64,000 bases of DNA, from contig NZ_BMKL01000001.1 of assembly GCF_014644315.1 (NCBI RefSeq), positions 1,003,001-1,067,000 of the forward strand, read 5' to 3'. How positions within the stretch are numbered: position 1 is the first letter of the stretch; each line of letters starts with the position of its first letter. The notes under the pieces are model-generated. The model ran no database searches and had not been told where the DNA came from. It was given only the letters and a program-made list of their open reading frames with translations. Made by a program: the position numbers and the translations under genes. Positions 53,980 through 62,269 of this stretch are shown in pieces. Source of the stretch: Tsuneonella deserti. GTDB taxonomy: Bacteria > Pseudomonadota > Alphaproteobacteria > Sphingomonadales > Sphingomonadaceae.

Positions 53980-54103
53980 ACGCCCGGAAGCGTGGCGGGC
54001 GCATTAGGGTGGAGGGGGTGCCCGGTCAAGCCTGTCTCGACGTCAATCGACCGGCGGGGCACAACAACCGGATATCGCAGAGGCCGGGCCCCCTGTTCGG
54101 GTG

Positions 54104-55888
54104 CTAGTCGGCCCAGGCGGCATCATCGACATGAAGCTCCGCCTGCGGACGGTCTCCCCAGTCGTCGATCTTGGCGCGGCCCGCCAACCACAGTCTTCGC
54201 CCGCTCGATCCGTGCACCAGTGCCTGACCCAGAGGGCTTTCGGCAGCGCGAAAGGCGATCGCCTTGAAGGTCCTTCCATCGGAACCGCTGGCAACAAGCC
54301 GGACGTGGTCCGTACCCACTACCTCCGCCCGCACCAGCCGCACGGGCCCAACCGCGATCCGGGGGCCGGGCCAGCCCATTCCAAACGGCCCCGCGCGCTC
54401 AAGTGCTTCCACCAGCTCAGGCGTCAGCCCACCCGGGGCGAGCGCCAGATCCATTGGCATCGTGCCGCTCTCCATTGCCCGTGCCACCTGCGCGCCAAGG
54501 CGGGCGTCAAGCCAGTCGGCCAAGGCGCCGAGCTTGTCCGCTTCGATCGTCAGGCCCGCCGCCATCGCGTGACCGCCGCCTGCGACCAACAGACCTTCTT
54601 CGCGCGCTGCTATGATCGCAGCGCCGAGATCGATGCCCGCGATCGAGCGTCCGGAGCCCTTGCCCGTCCCTTCATCAAGCGCGATGACAACCGCGGGCTT
54701 GCCGGTCTTTTCCTTGATCCGGCCGGCGACGATGCCGATCACGCCCGGATGCCAGCCGTGTCCGGCCAGCACGTGCACTGCGCGATTGTGCTGCCCGTCC
54801 AGCAAAGCCTCCGCCGCCGCCTGCACTTCGGCCTCGATGGCGCGACGCTCTTCGTTGAGGGCCGAAAGCTGCTGGGCGATGGCGGAGGCTTCGTCAGGAT
54901 CGTCCGTCGTCAGCAGCCTCACGCCAAGGGTCGATTCGCCTACTCGGCCGCCAGCATTGATGCGCGGGCCGAGCGCGAAGCCCAGGTCGCTGCAGACTGG
55001 TGCGCGCTTCAACCTGCTTGCGTCGATCAGCGCTGCCATCCCGATATTACCGCGCCGGGCCATGACTTTCAGGCCCTGTGCGACGAAGGCGCGGTTGAGT
55101 CCGCGGATTTGGGCCACGTCTGCGACGGTTCCGAGCGCGACGAGGTCGAGCAGGCTCATCAAATCCGGCTCGGCGCGATCCTTGAAATGGCCGTACGAGC
55201 GCAGCGTGCGAACCAGCGCGACCCCAAGGACGAATGCCACACCGACCGCCGCGAGGTGGCCATGCGCGGCGCCTATCTCGCCTTCGTCCAGCCGATTGGG
55301 ATTCACCAGTGCAGCCGCGAGTGGCAATTCGTGCGCGCACTTGTGATGGTCCACGACGATTACGTCCACGCCGGCCGCGTGCGCCTGCGCCAGCGCATCA
55401 TGCGCCATCGCTCCGCAATCGACCGTGACGATCAGGCTGGAGCCTTCTTCCGCCAGTCGCACCAGTGCCTCGCCACTCGGTCCGTAACCCTCGAGCAGTC
55501 TGTCGGGGATGTAGTAGCGGGCGCCGTGCCCCACCATCCGCAGGAGCCGGATCAGCAACGCCGCGCTCGTCGCTCCATCGACGTCATAGTCGCCGTACAC
55601 GGTGATGGTCTCGCCGCCCATCACCGCTTGCGCCAGCCTTTCGGCTGCCGCGTCCATGTCGCGAAAGTGGGAAGGGTCGGGCAGGAAGGCTCGCATCGTC
55701 GGGTTGCGGTGACGATCGAGGTCATCGCGCTCCACTCCCCGGGAGAGAAGGAGTTGGGTCACGATGTCGTCGAGCAGCCCCGCGCCCCATTGCGCGCTCA
55801 CGTCCATGTTGCCGCCGCGCCAGTGCCAGGCTTTTCCGGATAAAGATCGGTCGACGCCAAAGACGTGGTTAAGGGAGCGAGTAGGCAT
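54104..55888 (-). CDS. recJ: Single-stranded-DNA exonuclease RecJ
   Basis: 594 residues from the ATG at 55888 (AGGTGA upstream). DHH-family 5'-3' exonuclease of recombination and mismatch repair. Motifs: VYGDYDVDGATSAALLIRLL (motif I), IVTVDCGAMAHDAL, VIVVDHHKCAHE (motif III with DHH), RINAGGRVGESTLGVRLL and the DHHA1 domain with GSGRSIAGIDLGAAI and LLVAGGGHAMAAGLTI, then an OB-fold C-terminus. Repair gene, but with no LexA box seen upstream. Confidence 0.95.
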   Translation of the reverse strand: MPTRSLNHVFGVDRSLSGKAWHWRGGNMDVSAQWGAGLLDDIVTQLLLSRGVERDDLDRHRNPTMRAFLPDPSHFRDMDAAAERLAQAVMGGETITVYGDYDVDGATSAALLIRLLRMVGHGARYYIPDRLLEGYGPSGEALVRLAEEGSSLIVTVDCGAMAHDALAQAHAAGVDVIVVDHHKCAHELPLAAALVNPNRLDEGEIGAAHGHLAAVGVAFVLGVALVRTLRSYGHFKDRAEPDLMSLLDLVALGTVADVAQIRGLNRAFVAQGLKVMARRGNIGMAALIDASRLKRAPVCSDLGFALGPRINAGGRVGESTLGVRLLTTDDPDEASAIAQQLSALNEERRAIEAEVQAAAEALLDGQHNRAVHVLAGHGWHPGVIGIVAGRIKEKTGKPAVVIALDEGTGKGSGRSIAGIDLGAAIIAAREEGLLVAGGGHAMAAGLTIEADKLGALADWLDARLGAQVARAMESGTMPMDLALAPGGLTPELVEALERAGPFGMGWPGPRIAVGPVRLVRAEVVGTDHVRLVASGSDGRTFKAIAFRAAESPLGQALVHGSSGRRLWLAGRAKIDDWGDRPQAELHVDDAAWAD

Positions 55889-55968
55889 TCCGCTCACCTA
55901 TCCGACCCCGGCGCGGGCGGCAAACCCGCTCGTGGTTGACAACCGGCACCCAGGGGCGATGGTTACCT

Positions 55969-56451
55969 GTGGAGCGCCATTTGTTGATCGTCTGGCACAG
56001 CCGCACCGGCGCGGCGGAGGCCATGGCCCGCGCGGCATTCGAGGCTGCGGAGGGACGTGCGCGAATTCTACCTGCGTACGAGACGCAGCCCGAAGATCTG
56101 TTGTCCGCCAGCGGGTACCTGTTCGCCTGCCCCGAAAACCTGGCCAGCATGAGCGGCCTTATGAAGGAGATGTTTGACCGCTGCTATTATCCGGTACTGG
56201 GGCGGTTGGAGGGACGCGGCTACGCTACGATGATTGCGGCCGGATCGGACGGCAAAGGCGCCGAGCGGCAGATCGACCGGATCGCCACCGGCTGGCGGCT
56301 GCGCAGGGTGGCCGACGGAATCATCGTGAATCTCTCAGCCCAGACTCCCGAGGCAATTCTTGCACCGAAGTCGATCCCGGACCCGGACCTGCAAGCCTGT
56401 CGGGTTCTGGGTTGTGCCTTGGCCGAAGGCCTGATGTTAGGCGTCTTTTAG
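55969..56451 (+). CDS. Flavodoxin-like NAD(P)H-dependent FMN reductase family
   Basis: 160 residues from the GTG at 55969, preceded by AGGGGCGA; an in-frame TTG at 55936 lacks support. Flavodoxin-like fold: HLLIVWHSRTGAAEAMARAAFEAA (FMN phosphate loop, WHSRTG) and ASGYLFACPENLASMSGLMKEMFDRCYYPVLGRLEGRGYATMIAAGSDGKGAERQIDRI. It faces away from recJ and starts 80 bp from it. Redox partner unknown. Confidence 0.75.
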   Translation: MERHLLIVWHSRTGAAEAMARAAFEAAEGRARILPAYETQPEDLLSASGYLFACPENLASMSGLMKEMFDRCYYPVLGRLEGRGYATMIAAGSDGKGAERQIDRIATGWRLRRVADGIIVNLSAQTPEAILAPKSIPDPDLQACRVLGCALAEGLMLGVF

Positions 56452-56643
56452 GCGGACTGCCCCGAATCGGAGCGATCTCCTTGTACGAGACTCGACGAAG
56501 CGCCTGTATTACTGCACAAAAATTGGCTGGGGGTTTAGTCGAAAAGGGTTGTTTCGATTCCGGGTAGGGATAACGCGCCGACCGTTGCGGAAGATGGAGC
56601 TCTTCTGCTGCTGTTCCCCGCCGGGGAGCGGCCGGGCGTAGCC

Positions 56644-57324
56644 TTGCTCCGGGAAGTCGTCCGCGGCAGCAGGCGGCTCTCTCTGACCGGCGTGCTGGGC
56701 GGCAAGGTTGCGGACGAGTTCGAGGGGTTGGAGCTTCTGAGCAACGGGATGACCTACGATCTTGTCGGGGCATCACCGGGGCGGTCATTCGAAGTTCCTG
56801 TTCCCATCTACCGGTTCGGCCTGCCTCCCGACACTACTATCGAGGGTTCCGAGGCGCTTTGCATCTATCCGGGACCGCACCTTGCATCGGGCGCCCGCAC
56901 GGTTCCGGTCGTTCGCACGATGATGAGCGTTGCGGCGATGATCGTTGCCCACTTGCCCCGCCTGCAGGCGATTTCGTGGCCTGCTGCCCGAACAGTTATC
57001 GGGGTCGACTTCTTCGTTTCGATCATGACCGCCTGGACTGCTGGGGGCGCCTTTCCCGCGTTGGGGCTCACCGCCTTTGCTGCCGATGCCGACGGAAGCT
57101 TACGCAGCGAAGGTCTTGCTTTCTTCACCGGACAGGAACTGCGGATCGAGCCCGCCCTTGCGAAGGATAAGGCGGCTGCCACGCGGCTCGGAATTCGATT
57201 GGTCAACCAACTTGTGGGCCGAGGAAGGCTGGAGAGCGCCGAAGCCATCCTTGGACCAGCCGGAGAGAGGCTGACGCTCGAGCCTGTGGAAAGGGACCGC
57301 GTAATCGGTGTGCGCCGCAGGTGA
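56644..57324 (+). CDS. Conserved protein of unknown function; true start uncertain
   Basis: 226 residues from the TTG at 56644. No family recognised. The chain has no signal peptide; hydrophobic segments (VVRTMMSVAAMIVAHLPRL and VIGVDFFVSIMTAWTAGGAFPALGLTAF) look like buried secondary structure. Coding-like sequence continues upstream to 56539 (ALLLLFPAGERPGVALLREV), but there is no ATG, GTG or TTG there. The nearest suitable signal is AAAAGGG (56542-56548) eight bases before an ATT at 56557. Either a rare ATT start or a CTG start is used, or the 5' end carries a mutation. Confidence 0.6.
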   Translation: MLREVVRGSRRLSLTGVLGGKVADEFEGLELLSNGMTYDLVGASPGRSFEVPVPIYRFGLPPDTTIEGSEALCIYPGPHLASGARTVPVVRTMMSVAAMIVAHLPRLQAISWPAARTVIGVDFFVSIMTAWTAGGAFPALGLTAFAADADGSLRSEGLAFFTGQELRIEPALAKDKAAATRLGIRLVNQLVGRGRLESAEAILGPAGERLTLEPVERDRVIGVRRR

Positions 57325-57911
57325 GAGAAAGCTGCAGTCTCGTTCGAAGCAATCGTCAGTGAGCGGGCCAGTCGGCGCCCGCGCCAGACTTCCCTTTCGT
57401 GCAGTAAACCGCCGCAACAGTGCGAGTTACGATCCCGGACTGCAGCGGCATCACCTGCTGCCGTGCCAACTGCGGACCCGGGGCTGTTTCACGAAGATGT
57501 TCTCCCTGCTCGATCCGCTGAGGCTGGGGTTCGACGATTTTCGCCGAAACGGCATGCTGCTGCCGGCACGGAGCGAGGCGGCTCGGCGGCTTGGTCTGCC
57601 CTTACATCGCGGCCCTCATCGGGATTACAACGCGATGGTCATGGCCCGCGTCGGCCAGATCGAGGCCGCATGGTCCACGCGTTCACTCCGATCGTCGCGC
57701 GAGGCGGGCGAGGAGGCATTGTTCCGGCTGGGATTGCTGCAGCAAACCTTGCGCCGGCGCCTCCTAGACCCTCCCGGCCGGCCACTGCTTCTCAACCGCC
57801 ACGATCCCGTGGGCACGGGGGTTCGACTTTGCCGAACTCGACGCGATGGCCGACGCGCTATGGGACGGTACTCAGATCATCCTGGCCGAAAGCTCGACCT
57901 TGGCGCGTTGA
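57308..57911 (+). pseudogene. AHH-type nuclease domain gene broken by a frameshift
   Basis: The AHH/HNH-superfamily nuclease signature is intact: QRHHLLPCQL near the start, FDDFRRNGMLLPA in the centre and LPLHRGPHRDYNAMV towards the end of the motif region. After LLLNRHDPVGTG the frame is lost at a run of five G (57817-57821). Removing one G joins it to DFAELDAMADALWDGTQIIL and a stop at 57909-57911. The break is thus a +1 insertion, either real or a homopolymer reading error. In frame the protein would be about 200 residues, and its end overlaps the convergent nitronate monooxygenase gene by 40 bases. Confidence 0.7.
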
Positions 57912-58846
57912 TACTCGGCTTCGAGCCGGTCCACCCGCTCGGCGACACTTTCAACCGCCTGCACCATGCCGACACCTTGACCCGAGCCCCAGATATCTTT
58001 CCACGCCTTGGCTTCGGTATTGCCGCCCGAGCCGAAGTTCATCGCCGATGGATCGCTGACCGGCAGGTTGTCCGGGTCCATCCCTGCGGCCTCGATCGAG
58101 GAGCGCAGGTAATTGCCGTGTACTCCTGTAAAAAGGTTGGAATAGACGATCCCGTCGGCGCGTGCCTCGACGATGGCTTCCTTGTAGCGCTGGTCGGCAT
58201 TCGCCTCGTGCGTGGCAATCCAGGGAGAGCCGATGTAGGCGAAGTCCGCTCCCATTGCCTGGGCGGCAAGCACCGATCGGCCATGTGAGATCGCGCCCGA
58301 CAACGCGACGAGGCCATCGAACCAGCTGCGGATCTCTTGCATCAGCGCGAACGGCGACAGCGTGCCTGCGTGCCCGCCTGCGCCGGCGGCCACCGGGATG
58401 AGCCCCGTAGCGCCTTTCTCGATCGCCTTGCGAGCGAAGCGGTCGTTGATCACGTCGTGCAGCGTGATTCCACCCCAACCGGCCACCGCGGCGAACACAT
58501 CCTCGCGCGCACCCAGCGACGTGATCACCATCGGCACCTGCCACTTGGCGCAAACCTCCATGTCCTCGTCGAGCCGGTTGTTCGACTTGTGGACGATCTG
58601 GTTGACCGCGTAGGGTGCCGCGGGACGGTCCGGATTGTCGCGATTGTGCGCCGCCAGTTCCTCGGTGATCCGGTGGAGCCATTCGTCGAGCACCCCCGAT
58701 GGCCGCGCGTTCAGCGCCGGGAAGCTGCCGACAATACCCGCCTTGCACTGGGCAATCACCAGTTCGGGTCCCGATACGATGAACAGCGGCGAGCCGATGA
58801 CAGGCAGGCGCAGGCGATCGAACGGGGCGGGCAGGTTGGTCGGCAT
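57872..58846 (-). CDS. Nitronate monooxygenase-like flavoprotein
   Basis: 324 residues, FMN-binding TIM barrel. Markers are LRLPVIGSPLFIVSGPELVIAQCKAGIVGSFPALNARP, ITSLGAREDVFAAV, GLIPVAAGAGGHAGTLSPFALMQEIR, GAISHGRSVLAAQAMGADFAYIGSPWIATHEA and SGQGVGMV near the C-terminus. Nitronate monooxygenases oxidise alkyl nitronates such as propionate-3-nitronate. Encoded downstream of the amidohydrolase on the same strand with 71 bases between; a shared catabolic role is possible. Confidence 0.88.
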   Translation of the reverse strand: MPTNLPAPFDRLRLPVIGSPLFIVSGPELVIAQCKAGIVGSFPALNARPSGVLDEWLHRITEELAAHNRDNPDRPAAPYAVNQIVHKSNNRLDEDMEVCAKWQVPMVITSLGAREDVFAAVAGWGGITLHDVINDRFARKAIEKGATGLIPVAAGAGGHAGTLSPFALMQEIRSWFDGLVALSGAISHGRSVLAAQAMGADFAYIGSPWIATHEANADQRYKEAIVEARADGIVYSNLFTGVHGNYLRSSIEAAGMDPDNLPVSDPSAMNFGSGGNTEAKAWKDIWGSGQGVGMVQAVESVAERVDRLEAEYQRAKVELSARMI

Positions 58847-58917
58847 AGTGCGCGCAACTCCGGTTGCTGATTGAAACCTGAGCCGTGCCTATCCTGCCGC
58901 GCCCCGGCTGTCGAGCG

Positions 58918-59961
58918 TCACCCGGGCAGCAGGTGTTCCAGGCCATAGACCCGCGCGGCTGTGCCCGCGAACAGGTCGCGCTTTTCGGCGTCCGAAGCGC
59001 CGATGACGAGGCGTTTGAAGGCGTTCCACAGCACCGGGTAGCTCGCGCCCCAGCGATCGACCGGGTAATTGCTCTCGAACATCGAACGCGATGGGCCGAA
59101 CGCCTCGATGCACGTTTCGATATACGGCCGCCACATCGCGGCAAGCGTCTCAGAGCCGAGGCCCTTGGCCGGGCCTTCGTCGGGCAACTGGCAGAACGCC
59201 ATCGCCAGTCCGCCCAGCTTGACGGTGACGTTCTGGCATTCGGCGATCGAGCGGACCGCATGACGCCAACGGTCGAAATGCTCGGGCAGCTTGCCGCGAT
59301 AGCTGGCGATGCCCAGAGGCGTGCCGCAGTGATCCAGCACGATCGGTTGATCGGGGAAGGCGCGCGCGAGATCGAGCACGTCCTCGAGTTGGGGCTCGAG
59401 CAGCCAGGCGTCGAAAGTCAGCCCACGCTTGCCGAGCTCGGCAAATCCTTCGCGGAATGCGGCATCGCGGTAGAGCCCCTGGGGTGCATGGAACGGAGGG
59501 CCGAGCACTTCGGGATCGGCGTCCCACGCGGCGGCATGGCGAATGCCGACGAAGCGGTGGCTTGCCGCATGCAGCGCGTCGAGCACCTCGCCCGCGCGCG
59601 CGCCGAGCGTGAGATCGGCATGGCCGACGATCGCGGCGCAGGGCCTGTAGTCGCCGTATAGTCCGCTCGCCCCCTGGGCGGCGACACCGTTGACGAATTC
59701 GACCTCACCGACAACCTTCAGTTCCTCGCTCCGGCTGCCGTCGTAGAACGCGCCGCATTCCATGAACACGGTGCCGACCACGTTGTGACCCGACTGGGTA
59801 TCTGCGTGGAGCTGGTCGAACGTGTAGTACGCCGCGCCGACCAGCGCCTCGAGGAAGTCGTGCCGAGGCTCGGGAAACGCGGGAATGACCGGCCGCAAGT
59901 CCCACAAGTGGTGATGCGGATCGATGATCGGCAGCTCGGGTTCGATGATCGCTTCGGTCAT
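58918..59961 (-). CDS. Amidohydrolase-family (amidohydrolase 2) metal-dependent hydrolase
   Basis: 347 residues from the ATG at 59961, where GGGAG lies eight bases upstream. TIM-barrel hydrolase with IIDPHHHLWDL (metal-binding HxH-type), AAIVGHADLTLG, FVGIRHAAAWD, LDHCGTPLG with the barrel His, VTVKLGGLAM and MFESNYPVDRWGASY with the closing Asp. Related to lactone and dicarboxylate hydrolases such as LigI or PDC hydrolase; substrate unknown. It would be transcribed from the region with the palindrome at 60000. Confidence 0.85.
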   Translation of the reverse strand: MTEAIIEPELPIIDPHHHLWDLRPVIPAFPEPRHDFLEALVGAAYYTFDQLHADTQSGHNVVGTVFMECGAFYDGSRSEELKVVGEVEFVNGVAAQGASGLYGDYRPCAAIVGHADLTLGARAGEVLDALHAASHRFVGIRHAAAWDADPEVLGPPFHAPQGLYRDAAFREGFAELGKRGLTFDAWLLEPQLEDVLDLARAFPDQPIVLDHCGTPLGIASYRGKLPEHFDRWRHAVRSIAECQNVTVKLGGLAMAFCQLPDEGPAKGLGSETLAAMWRPYIETCIEAFGPSRSMFESNYPVDRWGASYPVLWNAFKRLVIGASDAEKRDLFAGTAARVYGLEHLLPG

Positions 59962-59999
59962 GCGCACAACTCCCTCAGTTCAAAGCTTTTGTAGGATCG

Positions 60000-60017
60000 G
60001 TGGACCACATGGACCAC
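60000..60017. promoter_or_regulatory. Palindromic operator candidate upstream of the amidohydrolase gene
   Basis: GTGGACCACATGGACCAC: two TGGACCA half-sites forming both a direct repeat and an imperfect palindrome, 39 bp before the amidohydrolase start. The size and position suit a one-component repressor such as a GntR-type protein, but no regulator gene is next to it. Confidence 0.45.
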
Positions 60018-60018
60018 A

Positions 60019-60041
60019 GTCCTGGAGAAAGTTTCCAGGAC
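60019..60041. repeat. Perfect inverted repeat next to the operator candidate
   Basis: Arms GTCCTGGA and TCCAGGAC around a 7-base centre. It begins one base after the palindrome at 60000-60017 and may be a second regulatory site or an RNA hairpin at the 5' end of a plus-strand transcript. Confidence 0.5.
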
Positions 60042-60378
60042 AGCTCGCTGGCCGCTTCAGGCGCGCGGATTGGATCACATTCGGTCATTGCGCACATCTA
60101 TGCAGAAACGGGCTGGGTAGGAAAGCGGGCTGCGGCGCCGTGGATCTGCTCTGCAGGGGCCCGAACCCCTTTTTCCTGCGAGGACCTGCACGCCGCGAAG
60201 CGGGACCGCAGCGCCATGCGCCCGTCACGCCATCGGACTAGTCGATCGCGGCATGGGGTAGGTTGCCCGCGCTGCGGCATTAGTAACGCCCGTGGAGGTG
60301 GCCCCCGCGGCCTCTGACCCGGTGGCGAGCCGACCGGGGAGGCTCCCGATTACAGCCTGACTTACGTGCGCTTAGCCA

Positions 60379-62067
60379 TCACCGTCGTTCAACTCCCACC
60401 GCGGAATTCGCGGCGCTCAGCACCGCGCGCACACTGGCGGTGGCGATGTCGGTGTCGATCCCGCAACCCCAGACACGCTCGCCGGAAGGCAGCGCGCAGA
60501 GGATGTAGGCGGCCGCCCGCGCGTCGGAGCCGGTGGACAGCGCATGCTCCGAATAATCGAGCACCTCGAGCTCCACTTCGAAGGCGTCCTTCAAGGTCGC
60601 CACAACGGACGAGATCAAGCCGTTGCCGCGCCCGCTGACCGATTGGGCGCGCCCTGCCACCTCGATCGTGCCTGCGAACACTCGGGTGCCGTCGGCGGCG
60701 CGGGTTTCCTCGTAACCGACCAGTTCGAAATGATCGCCCGGCGTCTGGACATGGTAGGCGGCGCGGAAGGCCCGCCAGATGTCGGAGGCGTTGAGCTCGC
60801 GGCCCAGTTCGTCGGCCATGCGCTGGACGTGCTTCGAGAAATCGGCCTGCATCGCCTTGGGCAACTTGAGGCCCTGGTCCTGCTCTAGCACCCAGGCGAA
60901 GCCGCCTTTGCCGGATTGCGAGTTGACCCGGATGACCGCTTCGTAGTTGCGGCCCAGGTCGGCCGGGTCGATCGGCAGATACGGCACGCGCCAACGTTCG
61001 TCGTTCTGGCGCTGGCGCGCTTCGAAGCCCTTCTTGATGGCGTCCTGGTGGCTGCCGGAGAAGGCCGTGAACACCAGTTCTCCGCCGTAGGGATGCCGCT
61101 GGTGAACCGGAATCTGGTTGCAGTATTCCACGGTCTCGATGATCCGGTCGATGTTGGAGAAATCGAGCGCGGGATCAACGCCTTGCGTGTACATGTTGAG
61201 AGCGACTGTCACCAGGCAGCAGTTGCCAGTGCGCTCGCCGTTGCCGAACAGGCAGCCTTCCACGCGGTCCGCGCCCGCCATCAGGCCGAGTTCGGCGGCG
61301 GCAACGCCCGTGCCGCGGTCGTTATGGGTGTGGAGGGAGATCACCGCCCGCTCCCGCCCGGGCAGGTTGCGGCAGAAGTATTCGATCTGGTCGGCGTAGA
61401 TATTGGGCGTCGCCGCCTCGACCGTGGCCGGCAGGTTGAGGATGATCGGCTTGTCCGCAGTCGGCTGCAGCACCTCCATCACCGCCTCGCAGACCTCGAT
61501 GCTGAAATCGAGCTCTGCGGTGGAGAACGTCTCCGGGCTGTATTCGAACTGCCAGTCGGTGCCAGGGCGCTTCGCCGCCTCGTCGCGCAGGATCCTGGCG
61601 CCCTCGACCGCGATCTGGCGCACCTCGTCCTTGCTCATGCGAAAGACGATCTCGCGCCAGGCGGGGCTGACGGCGTTGTAGAGGTGCACGATCGCCGAGC
61701 GCGCGCCTTCGAGGCTTTCGAACGAGGTGCGGATGAGATCGGCACGGCTCTGCGTGAGGACCTGGACGGTCACATCGTCGGGAATGCGGCCCGAGCGGAC
61801 GAGGCCGAAGATGAAATCGAACTCGGTCGCTCCCGCACTGGGGAAGCCTACCTCGATCTCCTTCACCCCTATCTCGACCAGCAGGTCGAAGAAGCGGTTT
61901 TTCTTCACCGCGTCCATCGGATCGACAATCGCCTGGTTGCCGTCTCGCAGGTCGGTCGAGAGCCAGCGCGGCGGGGTGGTGATCGTCCGGGACGGCCACT
62001 GGCGGTCAGCCAGCGGAACTTGCGGGAAGGGGCTGTACTTGACGCTCGGATTGCGGAGCATGGACAT
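60379..62067 (-). CDS. leuA: 2-isopropylmalate synthase
   Basis: Condenses acetyl-CoA and 2-oxoisovalerate, first committed step of leucine synthesis. 562 residues, the long (type 2, actinobacterial-like) form. Catalytic region: TDLRDGNQAIVDPMDAVKKNRFFDLLVEIGVKEIEVGFPSAG, metal ligands in SLHTHNDRGTG, GNGERTGNCCLVTVALNMYTQGVDP, and the C-terminal regulatory (LeuA allosteric) domain with GTIEVAGRAQSVSGRGNGLISSVVATL. ATGs at 62067 and 62061 are both possible. A stable 108-nt structured leader ends 15 bases upstream. Confidence 0.95.
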   Translation of the reverse strand: MSMLRNPSVKYSPFPQVPLADRQWPSRTITTPPRWLSTDLRDGNQAIVDPMDAVKKNRFFDLLVEIGVKEIEVGFPSAGATEFDFIFGLVRSGRIPDDVTVQVLTQSRADLIRTSFESLEGARSAIVHLYNAVSPAWREIVFRMSKDEVRQIAVEGARILRDEAAKRPGTDWQFEYSPETFSTAELDFSIEVCEAVMEVLQPTADKPIILNLPATVEAATPNIYADQIEYFCRNLPGRERAVISLHTHNDRGTGVAAAELGLMAGADRVEGCLFGNGERTGNCCLVTVALNMYTQGVDPALDFSNIDRIIETVEYCNQIPVHQRHPYGGELVFTAFSGSHQDAIKKGFEARQRQNDERWRVPYLPIDPADLGRNYEAVIRVNSQSGKGGFAWVLEQDQGLKLPKAMQADFSKHVQRMADELGRELNASDIWRAFRAAYHVQTPGDHFELVGYEETRAADGTRVFAGTIEVAGRAQSVSGRGNGLISSVVATLKDAFEVELEVLDYSEHALSTGSDARAAAYILCALPSGERVWGCGIDTDIATASVRAVLSAANSAVGVERR

Positions 62068-62082
62068 GGCGGAACTCGCGAC

Positions 62083-62190
62083 GCTTCGACTGTGGGGCGG
62101 GTGGCCAATCGGCCAGTTACCCTTGGGAGCGCCCGGCGGGCCCCATTTGGCCGCGCGTCAGGTCACGCCCAAGGGCGGATAAGTCGAAGC
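62083..62190 (-). promoter_or_regulatory. Structured leader RNA of leuA
   Basis: In the leuA transcript the 5' arm GCUUCGACU (62182-62190) pairs with AGUCGAAGC (62083-62091), a perfect 9-bp closing helix. Inside, CCCUUGGG (62168-62175) is the exact complement of CCCAAGGG (62120-62127), and GGCC-AAAUGG-GGCC and UGGCC-GAU-UGGCC(A) add two hairpins. CCCUUGGG can also fold locally with its GC flanks, giving an alternative state. No leucine-rich leader peptide or known riboswitch pattern is recognised. Confidence 0.55.
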
Positions 62191-62269
62191 AGGTCTAGCG
62201 CGCGACGGGCCACGCCATGCTGCATGCGCGAAAAGACGCGCCGCCGCAAATGTTACAATTGCAACCGCT

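Larger units (their letters stand above)
59962..60378. other. 417-bp structured intergenic region without a recognised gene
   Basis: Contains the amidohydrolase promoter region and, towards leuA, several GC-rich hairpins, for example CCGGTGGCgaGCCgACCGG and GGGAG-GCTCCC between about 60320 and 60350. A terminator-like GGGG-cccgaa-CCCC-TTTTT on the plus strand lies near 60158-60176. A plus-strand frame covers 60000-60317 but has no recognisable product. I compared the region by eye with tmRNA, RNase P RNA and SRP RNA features and saw none. Confidence 0.5.

Noticed and set aside
54101-55843. 580-codon plus-strand frame opposite recJ
   Set aside because: Complement of the DHH and DHHA1 coding sequence; no independent features.
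60000-60317. Plus-strand frame of 105 codons in the amidohydrolase - leuA gap
   Set aside because: No recognised product, no ribosome binding site, and hairpins run through it. Left as an intergenic region.
59962-60378. tmRNA, RNase P RNA or SRP RNA in the structured gap
   Set aside because: No tag-peptide reading frame, no TTCRA-type T-loop and none of the conserved core blocks of these RNAs were found.
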